From positions 1-11,941 of the forward strand of contig CALYBF010000035.1 in NCBI GenBank assembly GCA_944393755.1: 11,941 bases of DNA, in the 5' to 3' direction. Below are positions 6,810-11,941 of the stretch, piece after piece. Each line of letters begins with the position of its first letter. Position 1 is the first letter of the stretch. The DNA is from an uncultured Clostridia bacterium (lineage in GTDB: Bacteria; Bacillota; Clostridia; TANB77; CAG-508). Under the pieces are notes generated by a model. That model made no database searches, was not told the DNA's origin, and saw only the letters and a program-made list of their open reading frames with translations. The position numbers were made by a program, and so were the translations under genes.

Positions 6810-7365
6810 AATCTGTTATTTTATTTGATACAGAATATCCTGAATTTTCTAGTTCTGAATATAAATATTGTGAATTATATTTTATATTATCTTTATTTAT
6901 GTATTCTATATTTGTATCTATATTTCCGTCTATAGATACCCAATATCTAGTTGAATTTTTTATATTTTGTATTTCGTTATTATAATCATTTATTCTCATA
7001 TTTGTAAATATTTCTTTTGTGTTTTTATTTATTATAATAAAATCTACATACTCATTTATTCCATTATAATAACTATACATATAATCTCTATCTAGATAAT
7101 TTATTTTATTTCCTAATGCATCCTCTAATTGTAGAAATCTATCTGCACCGTCTTGTTCTTGATTATACACATTTCCTACACTATCTATTATATAGTACAA
7201 ATAATTATTTGCAAACATTTCTGTATCTATAAATTTTGTACTTTCTGTGTTTCCATATTCATCTAAAAATGCTAGATGGAATATGCTTATTCCCATAATC
7301 AAAACAAATATTGGTAATAATATATAAGAAATTATTTTTAATATTTTTGATGTTCTTATATCCAA
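6754..7365 (-). CDS. Sensor histidine kinase, N-terminal fragment (extracellular sensor region)
   Basis: 203 residues: a short basic start, one membrane helix (about 8-31, ending SIFHLAFL), then an Asn/Tyr/Asp-rich extracellular region with no recognised sensor fold. The frame runs into TAA at 6756-6754, just after an NENKTRG segment. Removing one G from the run at 6769-6773 reads straight through into the second membrane segment of the kinase. The topology (one helix, ectodomain, several helices, kinase) is what the family shows in a single polypeptide. The start codon is TTG (7365-7363), chosen because a six-G ribosome binding sequence (7379-7374) lies 8 bases upstream and overlaps the stop of the response regulator; no earlier ATG is available. 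Confidence 0.75.
   Translation of the reverse strand: MDIRTSKILKIISYILLPIFVLIMGISIFHLAFLDEYGNTESTKFIDTEMFANNYLYYIIDSVGNVYNQEQDGADRFLQLEDALGNKINYLDRDYMYSYYNGINEYVDFIIINKNTKEIFTNMRINDYNNEIQNIKNSTRYWVSIDGNIDTNIEYINKDNIKYNSQYLYSELENSGYSVSNKITDYEIYSRYNENKTRGTYKL
6769..6773 (-). other. Frameshift site in the histidine kinase gene (G5 run)
   Basis: Five consecutive G on the minus strand. With five G the upstream frame reads ACA CGG GGG ACT and hits a stop five codons later; with four G it would read ACA CGG GGA CTT and continue through the whole kinase (199 + 473 = 672 residues). The change is one extra base in a homopolymer. It could be a sequencing or assembly error, a real mutation, or a slippery phase-variable tract. 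Confidence 0.75.
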
Positions 7366-7378
7366 AGTTCACACCCCC

Positions 7379-8083
7379 CTATTTTTCATCTTCTATTTTA
7401 TATCCAACTCCCCATATTACTTTTAAATATCTTGGTTCTTTGGGATTTATTTCTATTTTTTCTCTTATATGACGTATATGTACTGCTATTATATTTTCTG
7501 CTCCAAATCCTTCTTCTTGCCAAACATTTTCATAAATTTCTGGTATTGAATATACTTTTCCTTTATTTATTAGCAAAAATTTTAATATATTAAATTCTGT
7601 TGCTGTTAGTTTTACTTCTTTACCATCTACTGTTACTTTTTTTGTATCATCATTTAATACAAGTCCTGCTGTACTATATATTTTTTCTCCTTTTTCACTT
7701 TCTTTGTTTAAAGAACCAAAACTTACATATCTTCTTAATTGTGATTTTACTCTTGCTATTAATTCTAATGGGTTAAATGGTTTTGTTATATAGTCATCTG
7801 CTCCTAAATTTAATCCACCTATTTTATCATAATCTTCTGATTTTGCAGATAATAATATTACTGGTATATTTTTTGTTTTTCTTATTTCTTCTAATGTCTC
7901 TAAGCCATCTTTTTTGGGCATCATAATATCTAAAATTATTAAATGTATTTCATTTTTATTTACAATATTTAAAGCTTCTTCTCCATTATAAGCTTTTAGA
8001 ATATTATAACCTTCATTTTTTAAATATATCTCTATTGCTCCTACTATTTCTTTATCATCATCTACTACTAATATGTTATACAT
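7379..8083 (-). CDS. OmpR/PhoB-family DNA-binding response regulator
   Basis: A 234-residue cytoplasmic transcription regulator. The receiver domain (1-115) has the acidic pair in VVDDD (8-10), the phosphorylated Asp52 in LIILDIMMPKKDG, Ser79 in ILLSAKS and the conserved Lys101 in YITKPF. The C-terminal winged helix (about 140-230) has LTATEFNILKFLLINKGKV, a recognition-helix region (IIAVHIRHIREKIE) and the closing wing YLKVIWGVGYKIE. All catalytic residues are present and the length is normal, so the protein looks functional. Start: ATG at 8083 with GGAGG (8094-8090) and a 6-nt spacer. The kinase gene begins 13 bp after its stop, so the two form a cognate operon. Likely transcribed from the promoter at 8125-8133, possibly also by readthrough from the unit starting near 8343. 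Targets are not visible. Confidence 0.93.
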   Translation of the reverse strand: MYNILVVDDDKEIVGAIEIYLKNEGYNILKAYNGEEALNIVNKNEIHLIILDIMMPKKDGLETLEEIRKTKNIPVILLSAKSEDYDKIGGLNLGADDYITKPFNPLELIARVKSQLRRYVSFGSLNKESEKGEKIYSTAGLVLNDDTKKVTVDGKEVKLTATEFNILKFLLINKGKVYSIPEIYENVWQEEGFGAENIIAVHIRHIREKIEINPKEPRYLKVIWGVGYKIEDEK

Positions 8084-8124
8084 AAAAAACCTCCAAAAAT
8101 ATTTCTTTTATTTTCTCCATTAAT

Positions 8125-8133
8125 AGTATAACA
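8125..8133 (-). promoter_or_regulatory. Extended -10 promoter for the two-component operon
   Basis: Minus strand TGTTATACT (8133-8125): TGN plus TATACT, about 40 bp before the response-regulator ATG. The -35 position at 17 bp holds only a T-run, so the extended -10 carries most of the signal. Confidence 0.55.
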
Positions 8134-8182
8134 CATTATTTATTAATAAAAAATAGAGGAATTATTAATTTTTAATTAAGAA

Positions 8183-8212
8183 AAAATATCTACTACAATT
8201 GATAGATATTTT
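8183..8212 (-). terminator. Intrinsic terminator upstream of the response regulator
   Basis: AAAATATCTA and TAGATATTTT (8183-8192 and 8203-8212) form a perfect 10-bp stem with a 10-nt loop. In minus-strand RNA the stem runs into six U followed by CUUAAUU. It lies about 50 bp before the response-regulator promoter and roughly 130-160 nt downstream of the promoter at 8350-8378. No protein gene ends just before it. Confidence 0.6.
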
Positions 8213-8343
8213 ATACCTTATTTTTATTATTCTTCTTTTATCCTTTCTATTTTTTCTTAAAGAGTTTTTCTAAAGACACCTCTGCATTTACTTTTAGTGT
8301 TTTTGGGAATTTTTAGACTTAAAATCTAAATGACACTAAAAAC
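8183..8343 (-). ncRNA. Candidate small RNA or attenuated leader (about 160 nt)
   Basis: A minus-strand transcription unit inferred from its ends: an extended -10 promoter (8350-8378) would start RNA near 8343, and a terminator with a U-run closes at 8183. At the 5' end TTTTAGTGT/ACACTAAAA (8341-8333 and 8300-8292, 9 bp) encloses a second stem TTTAGA/TCTAAA (8330-8325 and 8317-8312), giving a two-tier hairpin. The middle is purine-rich and mostly unpaired. No ORF longer than a few codons starts with an ATG and ribosome binding site, although a startless 21-codon frame ends at TAG 8249-8247. It matches no RNA family I know (not 6S, tmRNA, SRP or a common riboswitch). Position suggests either an independent sRNA or a 5' leader whose terminator gates entry into the two-component operon. 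Confidence 0.4.
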
Positions 8344-8349
8344 ATTTAT

Positions 8350-8378
8350 ATTATAACAAAAATCAAAAATAACCTCAA
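8350..8378 (-). promoter_or_regulatory. Sigma-A type promoter for the candidate RNA
   Basis: Minus strand: -35 TTGAGG (8378-8373), exact 17-nt spacer, -10 TATAAT (8355-8350) preceded by TGT (extended -10). No protein-coding gene starts within the next 200 bp downstream. It lies 21 bp past the terminator of the ABC permease gene. Confidence 0.6.
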
Positions 8379-8398
8379 AACCTAAAAACAAAATTATT

Positions 8399-8431
8399 AA
8401 AAGAATTGTTCTTTTAAAAAACAATTCTTTT
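8399..8431 (-). terminator. Intrinsic terminator of the ABC transporter operon
   Basis: AAAAGAATTGTT (8399-8410) and AACAATTCTTTT (8420-8431) form a perfect 12-bp stem with a 9-nt loop, starting 5 bp past the permease stop. In minus-strand RNA the stem ends in UUUU and continues AAUAAUUUUGUUUUU. Confidence 0.7.
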
Positions 8432-8435
8432 CCTT

Positions 8436-10094
8436 TTAATAAATCTTTTCCATTAATTTATTAATATTATTATTAATATAATTTCTAGTAATAATAGTAA
8501 CTAATAAATAAACCAAAGCAATAATTCCTGTTAATATAAAACTATTAAAAGTGTTTTCCAAAACTACTCCTGATATAATTAGTACAGTTATACTAATTAA
8601 ACTAATTACAACTGACCAAATTAAATTCATATTTTGCTTTACAACTGCATATTCAGAGTTCCACTCTAGTTTTGGTTTCTTTAAATCTACAATAATTAAA
8701 ACATAACTTTGGAATACTCCCATTATAATACTTGTAATTAAAATTAATAATAAATATAAAATATCTGCTTTAATTAAAATTCCTGCAATTATAACTGTAA
8801 TTATGCTCATTATACTTGTCATAATAATGTTTGGCATAACTTTATAATCTATTTGCTTCATATATTTTACTGGTATATATTTCATAAAACTTGCATTTTG
8901 TCCATCTCTTGAAATTGCCGTTACTGAAATATATATAAACATTAAGAAAAATTGAATAACACATAAAATACCAATACCTATATAAATAGATGTCTTATTA
9001 ATAAACATATTTGCAAAATCTATTGTTTGTCCATTACTTTCCTCATTAATACCTAATATTGTCATACCAATAATTAATATTGGAAAAAGTATCGCTGGAA
9101 GTACACATTGCATAAAAAATATTGGGTTTCTAAGTAATATTTTAAATTCTTTACCTACATAAGTTTTAAATATAGTAGAATTTTTAAAAGCTTTTTTCTC
9201 ATCTATTTTCTTCTTGTTTTTCTTTCCACTATAAAGATTTCCAACTGCACCTTTTAAATATAGTTTTTGTCCAACAAATACATAAAGGGCATAAATTATT
9301 GCTGTTGTAGCAATTAAAAGAATTATATTTAATAATTGAATTCCAATATTTACATTTGTTAAACTTTCAATTGCCATACCTAGTGTTGGGAAAGCATTTT
9401 TTACTAACTCTACCATACCATTTGCTTTCATAACCATTTGTACTAATTCTTCAGGTGAACTATCAGTATTCCCCATAGCAAAAGATGCAATAAATACGAT
9501 TACTAATATTAATATAGTTGCAATTAATTGAAATCTATTTCTATTTTTAGTAAATTTTGCAAAACTCATAACAATTAAAACAAGCAAGCTAGATATTAAT
9601 ATAGGTATTATTGGAAATATTAATAACACAATTACCATTTCTATATAATATAAGATATTTGCATATGTAAGTATTCCATAAATACTAAGTGGTATTAAAC
9701 CTAAAATTGCTACAATAAAATATTCTGTAACTAATAATACATTTGTTTTTGCAATTACTATTTGGCTAGGTTTTAATGGTAATGGTAATATATATTCATT
9801 ATCTTTTGAATAATACAATAAGTTTATTGCTGAAAATATAGTTTGTATTAACACAAAACCTGCTATTCCAAGTAATATTACTCCTAAAAACATTTTTTCT
9901 TGATGTATTTTTAATAATTCTGAAATTAAAGAATTACTAAATACACCTACTATTCCAGCTAAATATAGAAATGCAAATATATATAAAATTATCATTGATT
10001 TTGATTTTTTATTATTTACTTCTTTTGCTGTTTCCATATTTTGGAACGAATTTTTAAAAATTACTTTACTTAAACTTAATACTTTACTCTTCAT
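8436..10094 (-). CDS. ABC-2 type transporter permease (552 aa)
   Basis: A large integral membrane protein with about 12 hydrophobic helices: two near residues 33-94, a block at 120-210, one near 255-280, then after a Lys-rich cytoplasmic loop (GKKNKKKIDEKKAFKNS, about 290-306) a second half from about 325 to 545. The two-half layout, and the NEYILPLPLKPSQIVIAKT segment after the second helix, fit the putative ABC-2 permease group that pairs with a single ATPase. Such systems export or handle peptides, drugs or lipids; the substrate cannot be told here. The gene overlaps the 3' end of the ATPase frame by 11 bp, with GGAG about 10 bp before its ATG inside that gene, indicating translational coupling. 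No frame damage is visible in this gene itself. Confidence 0.85.
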   Translation of the reverse strand: MKSKVLSLSKVIFKNSFQNMETAKEVNNKKSKSMIILYIFAFLYLAGIVGVFSNSLISELLKIHQEKMFLGVILLGIAGFVLIQTIFSAINLLYYSKDNEYILPLPLKPSQIVIAKTNVLLVTEYFIVAILGLIPLSIYGILTYANILYYIEMVIVLLIFPIIPILISSLLVLIVMSFAKFTKNRNRFQLIATILILVIVFIASFAMGNTDSSPEELVQMVMKANGMVELVKNAFPTLGMAIESLTNVNIGIQLLNIILLIATTAIIYALYVFVGQKLYLKGAVGNLYSGKKNKKKIDEKKAFKNSTIFKTYVGKEFKILLRNPIFFMQCVLPAILFPILIIGMTILGINEESNGQTIDFANMFINKTSIYIGIGILCVIQFFLMFIYISVTAISRDGQNASFMKYIPVKYMKQIDYKVMPNIIMTSIMSIITVIIAGILIKADILYLLLILITSIIMGVFQSYVLIIVDLKKPKLEWNSEYAVVKQNMNLIWSVVISLISITVLIISGVVLENTFNSFILTGIIALVYLLVTIITRNYINNNINKLMEKIY

Positions 10095-10332
10095 TTTCTG
10101 TTATCTCCAAGAATAAATCTTCCAAAGATTTATTTTCCTTAAATTTATTTTGCATTTCTTCAAATGTACCCACGAAAACTAATCTTCCTTTATTTATAAT
10201 ACCTACTCTATCACAAAGTTTTTCTGCGACTTCTAGAACGTGTGTTGAGAAAAATACTGTATTTCCTTGTTTTGTATGTTCTCTCATCATTTCTTTTAAA
10301 TCATGTGAAGATTTTGGATCTAGACCTGTCAT
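10084..10332 (-). CDS. ABC transporter ATPase, C-terminal fragment of a frameshifted gene
   Basis: 82 residues starting inside the nucleotide-binding domain: MTGLDPKS is the D-loop, FFSTHVLEVAEKLCDR holds the switch His (31), then the usual GIINKGRLVFVGT closing strands and a short C-terminal helix. Upstream of this ATG the same frame continues without a stop through NNPKNWILDEP, which supplies Walker B and the catalytic Glu, so the true coding sequence reaches at least 10380. The ATG at 10332 is therefore only an internal Met, and there is no ribosome binding site before it. This piece plus the fragment at 10355-10813 make one ATPase of about 242 residues. Confidence 0.85.
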   Translation of the reverse strand: MTGLDPKSSHDLKEMMREHTKQGNTVFFSTHVLEVAEKLCDRVGIINKGRLVFVGTFEEMQNKFKENKSLEDLFLEITENEE

Positions 10333-10354
10333 AGGTTCATCTAATATCCAGTTT

Positions 10355-10813
10355 TTAGGATTGTTTAATAAAGCTCCGGCATATCACTATTTTTTGTCTC
10401 ATACCGTGTGAATAACTTTGTATTTCACTATTTAAGTCATCATATATTTCAAATTTTTTTGTTAGCTCCTCTATTTTTTCTTTTCTTACATCATTTGGCA
10501 CTTCATATATGTCTGCTAAAAAGTTCAAATATTCAATTCCTTTTAATTTAAGGAACATATCAGGGCTATCTGGCACAAAACCAAATTGTTTTTTAGCTTC
10601 TAGTGGCTCTTTTGTAATACTTTTACCATCTATTAATATATCTCCTTCATCTGGGTTCAATATTCCTGTTATCATTTTAATTGTAGTTGTTTTACCAGCT
10701 CCATTTGGTCCTAAAAAACCAAATATTTCACCATTTCTTATTTCTAAATTTAAATCATCAATTGATTTTTTTCCTTTTATATATGATTTAGATACATTTT
10801 CTATTTTTATCAT
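10355..10813 (-). CDS. ABC transporter ATPase, N-terminal fragment of a frameshifted gene
   Basis: Walker A is GPNGAGKTTT (35-44) and the signature motif SYSHGMRQK (133-141). Instead of the usual Q-loop Gln it has FVPDSPDMF (79-87), a substitution I associate with this exporter ATPase group. After KIVIC (about residue 145) the frame goes wrong and stops at TAA within eight codons; the sequence that should follow, GALLNNPKNWILDEP, is present in the next frame. The start ATG at 10813 follows AGGAGA with about 8 bases between, 12 bp after the stop of the chimeric ORF. The repaired protein would be a cytoplasmic ATPase powering the permease encoded next, with which its 3' end overlaps. As written, no active ATPase is made. 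Confidence 0.88.
   Translation of the reverse strand: MIKIENVSKSYIKGKKSIDDLNLEIRNGEIFGFLGPNGAGKTTTIKMITGILNPDEGDILIDGKSITKEPLEAKKQFGFVPDSPDMFLKLKGIEYLNFLADIYEVPNDVRKEKIEELTKKFEIYDDLNSEIQSYSHGMRQKIVICRSFIKQS
10376..10384 (-). other. Frameshift site in the ABC ATPase gene
   Basis: Minus strand reads GTG ATA TGC CGG AGC. Dropping one base restores the family sequence: without the T, ATA GCC GGA GCT gives I-A-G-A; without one C, ATA TGC GGA GCT gives I-C-G-A. Both run on into LLNNPKNWILDEP. It is a single-base insertion between the signature motif and Walker B, outside any long homopolymer. Confidence 0.8.
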
Positions 10814-10825
10814 TTTTCTATTCTC

Positions 10826-11032
10826 CTATTTCTTAAATAATTTTCCAAGCAACCCTTTTTCTTGTTTATCTTCATTTTTCTTTTCTTTTTTATTCTTACC
10901 TTTTCTTTCTTTTTTTATTAACTCATCTATTTTTTCTTCTGTAATATCGTCATCATCATAGTATTCATCATCTTCATAATCATCATCGCCGTTCAGCTTC
11001 ATATAGCTCAAAAACCTGTCCATTACACCCAT
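10826..11032 (-). CDS. Chimeric ORF: SepF-like N-terminus joined to a Lys-rich C-terminus of the AT-rich genome
   Basis: 68 residues. The first part, MGVMDRFLSYMKLNGDDDYE, looks like the membrane-binding amphipathic helix and acidic linker of SepF, the FtsZ anchor. It sits 31 bp after yggS with its own GGAG, the standard yggS-sepF order, and uses GC-ending codons (CTG, AAC, GGC). After the acidic run the codons turn AT-rich and the sequence becomes ITEEKIDELIKKERKGKNKK, ending GLLGKLFKK at TAA. There is no SepF core domain (about 90 residues are missing). The second part is presumably the 3' end of an unrelated gene that precedes the ABC ATPase in the AT-rich genome. I consider the joined ORF a product of the DNA join rather than a natural protein. 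Confidence 0.6.
   Translation of the reverse strand: MGVMDRFLSYMKLNGDDDYEDDEYYDDDDITEEKIDELIKKERKGKNKKEKKNEDKQEKGLLGKLFKK
10945..10990. other. Composition break / probable chimeric junction
   Basis: Left of this interval everything is strongly AT-rich; right of it base and codon use are GC-rich. The interval is a GAT/GAA (minus strand) trinucleotide-like tract encoding Asp/Glu, exactly the kind of low-complexity sequence that both parent genomes could share and that an assembler or recombination could join across. The exact base cannot be fixed within it. Confidence 0.75.
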
Positions 11033-11063
11033 ACTTGCTCAATCTCCTTTACAGCCTGCCGAA

Positions 11064-11762
11064 TCAGACAGATGTCTGCCAGGAACGCTCACCGAAAATT
11101 CCCGTTCCGACTCTGACAAACGCAGCTCCTTCCTCACAGGCAGTTTCATAGTCGCCCGTCATTCCCATGGACAGGCAGGCCATATGTACATTATCAATGT
11201 TTTTCCTCTCTATGTCAACAGATAAGTTCTTCAATGTTCTGAAAAATATTCGGTTATCTTCGGCATTTTCTGTCAGAGGGGCAATGGTCATCAGGCCGCA
11301 GACGCGGATTCCGGGAAGCGCGGCCGCCGCTCTCACAAGCGCTTCGGTCTCCTCAGGCCTAACGCCGAACTTGCTCTCCTCTCCCGCCGCGTTCACTTCG
11401 ATCAGGATCCTGACCTCACATCCCTGTTTTACAGCCTCCCGGCTGATCTCTTCCGCAAGGCGCAGGGAATCCACACTGTGGATCATCTCAACCTTTCCCA
11501 CCAGATACTTTACCTTGTTCCTCTGCAGATGTCCGATCATATGCCAGCGGATATCGGAGGGCAGCCTGGGGATCTTATCCATCAGCTCCTGAACCTTGTT
11601 TTCCCCGAAGTCCCTCACACCGGCTTCGTAGGCCTCCAGGATCATTTCCACAGGCTTTGTTTTGCTCACCGCGATCAGCGTTACCTCTTCGGGAGAACGT
11701 CCAGCCCGCTCACATGCCTGTCTTATTTTTCCATGCACCGCATCCAGATTCTCTCTGATCAT
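11064..11762 (-). CDS. yggS: YggS/PLPBP family pyridoxal 5'-phosphate homeostasis protein
   Basis: 232 residues, the normal length for this single-domain TIM-barrel family related to the N-terminal domain of alanine racemase. Its members bind PLP and buffer it in the cytoplasm without catalysing a reaction. Visible signatures: TLIAVSKTKP with the PLP-binding Lys34, DFGENKVQE, WHMIGHLQRNK, HSVDS, VNAAGEESKFG, CGLMTIAP, LSMGMTGDYETA and VRVGTGIFGER, which grips the phosphate. An in-frame extension upstream to 11840 exists, but it runs into palindromic repeats. The start ATG 11762-11760 is chosen because GGAGG (11772-11768) lies five bases before it and MIRENLDAVHGKI matches family N-termini. 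A SepF-like start follows 31 bp downstream. Codon use is GC-rich, unlike every gene to the left. Confidence 0.92.
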   Translation of the reverse strand: MIRENLDAVHGKIRQACERAGRSPEEVTLIAVSKTKPVEMILEAYEAGVRDFGENKVQELMDKIPRLPSDIRWHMIGHLQRNKVKYLVGKVEMIHSVDSLRLAEEISREAVKQGCEVRILIEVNAAGEESKFGVRPEETEALVRAAAALPGIRVCGLMTIAPLTENAEDNRIFFRTLKNLSVDIERKNIDNVHMACLSMGMTGDYETACEEGAAFVRVGTGIFGERSWQTSV

Positions 11763-11764
11763 TT

Positions 11765-11775
11765 TTACCTCCATG
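11765..11775. repeat. Direct repeat copy 1 flanking the palindromic array
   Basis: TTACCTCCATG on the plus strand (CATGGAGGTAA on the minus strand), identical to the 11 bases at 11931-11941. This copy contains the yggS ribosome binding site. Confidence 0.7.
11767..11772 (-). promoter_or_regulatory. Ribosome binding site of yggS
   Basis: GGAGGT on the minus strand, 4 bases before the chosen ATG. It decides the start over the in-frame upstream ATGs at 11840 and 11774, and it is part of an 11-bp sequence repeated at 11931-11941. Confidence 0.75.
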
Positions 11776-11930
11776 CCGAAGCGTTTTACGCTGAGGCACG
11801 CGCGCCGAACCTCCAGTTCGGCGTCTGCGCAAGAATACAAATCCCGTTACGGGATTTGTATTCTCGGGATTTGCGACGCTTCGGCGCAAATCCTGATTGA
11901 AAAATGCGCTATCGAGCGCATTTTTCAATC
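11776..11930. repeat. Array of back-to-back palindromes upstream of yggS (possible mobile repeat element)
   Basis: In 155 bp there are five inverted repeats: 11780-11792 (AGCGT/ACGCT, 3-nt loop); 11803-11823 (CGCCGAAC/GTTCGGCG, 5-nt loop); 11832-11864 (AGAATACAAATCCCG and its exact complement, 3-nt loop); 11867-11893 (GGATTTGCG/CGCAAATCC, 9-nt loop); 11895-11930 (GATTGAAAAATGCGCT and its exact complement, 4-nt loop). The last three are nearly contiguous, and CGGGATTTG recurs in two of them. There are no T-runs after the stems, so these are not ordinary terminators. The block is bracketed by an 11-bp direct repeat. It looks like a composite REP/MITE-like intergenic element; long open frames through it are probably incidental. 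Confidence 0.75.
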
Positions 11931-11941
11931 TTACCTCCATG
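11931..11941. repeat. Direct repeat copy 2 flanking the palindromic array
   Basis: TTACCTCCATG at the right edge of the window, identical to 11765-11775. The repeat may extend past the window end. It is consistent with a target-site duplication made when the palindromic block was inserted. Confidence 0.65.

Noticed and set aside
10509..10961. Plus-strand open frame opposite the ABC ATPase and chimeric ORF
   Set aside because: Antisense of Walker A and Lys-rich codons; it also crosses the composition break and has no start signals.
11763..11840. Longer yggS start at 11840
   Set aside because: The extra 26 residues are translated palindrome sequence; the internal ATG at 11762 has a perfect GGAGG and a family-like N-terminus.
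11167..11900. Two plus-strand open frames opposite yggS
   Set aside because: Long antisense frames are expected in GC-rich DNA; they run into the palindromic repeats and match no family.
11776..11930. CRISPR array or tRNA cluster
   Set aside because: The palindromes differ from each other and have no regular spacer units; none folds as a cloverleaf.
11710..11940. Minus-strand frame of 76 residues running through the palindromes from 11940
   Set aside because: It encodes only translated repeats plus the yggS start region in another frame; the ATG and GGAGG belong to the direct repeat.

Overview
The window joins two very different kinds of DNA. From the left edge to about position 10950 the sequence is extremely AT-rich (by eye roughly a quarter G+C), with AAA/GAA/TTA codons, strong GGAGG ribosome binding sites, canonical TATAAT promoters and hairpin-plus-T terminators. 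This fits an AT-rich low-GC Gram-positive bacterium, probably a clostridial or related gut Firmicute. From about 10990 to the right edge the DNA is visibly above half G+C, uses GC-ending codons and looks like a Lachnospiraceae-type genome. The change happens inside an Asp/Glu-coding GAT/GAA tract. I read it as a chimeric join, most likely an assembly artefact, rather than natural gene order.

Layout, left to right. (1) The 3' part of an orotate-phosphoribosyltransferase-like gene on the plus strand, ending in a perfect 13-bp terminator hairpin shared with the converging genes. (2) A minus-strand pair: a 45-residue acidic ORF, easily missed, and a 399-residue coiled-coil protein of unknown function. 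(3) A divergent plus-strand Bax-inhibitor-1/TMBIM family membrane protein with a textbook promoter. (4) A small 87-residue unknown protein, minus strand. (5) A minus-strand pair of single-pass, N-terminally anchored extracellular proteins of unknown function (314 and 326 residues) with its own promoter. (6) A minus-strand two-component system: an OmpR-type response regulator followed by a sensor histidine kinase split into two overlapping reading frames by one extra G in a five-G run. (7) A 352-bp gap that, on the minus strand, holds an extended -10 promoter, a structured 5' segment and an intrinsic terminator about 160 nt downstream: a candidate small RNA or attenuated leader just upstream of the response regulator. 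(8) A minus-strand ABC exporter: an ATPase broken by a one-base frameshift between its signature motif and Walker B, and an ABC-2 type permease overlapping it. (9) A short chimeric ORF whose N-terminus is SepF-like and whose Lys-rich C-terminus belongs to the AT-rich genome. (10) yggS (PLP homeostasis protein) on the GC-rich side, in the usual yggS-sepF order, preceded by a 155-bp block of back-to-back perfect palindromes flanked by an 11-bp direct repeat that contains the yggS ribosome binding site.

The response regulator and kinase form one signalling operon. The anchored pair lies directly downstream but is separated from it by a strong terminator and has its own promoter, so a functional link is only positional. 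Two single-base frameshifts plus a composition break in one 12-kb stretch mean sequence or assembly quality should be checked before biological decay is assumed. The most interesting items are the candidate RNA at 8183-8343, the G-tracts in the kinase gene, and the palindromic element before yggS.
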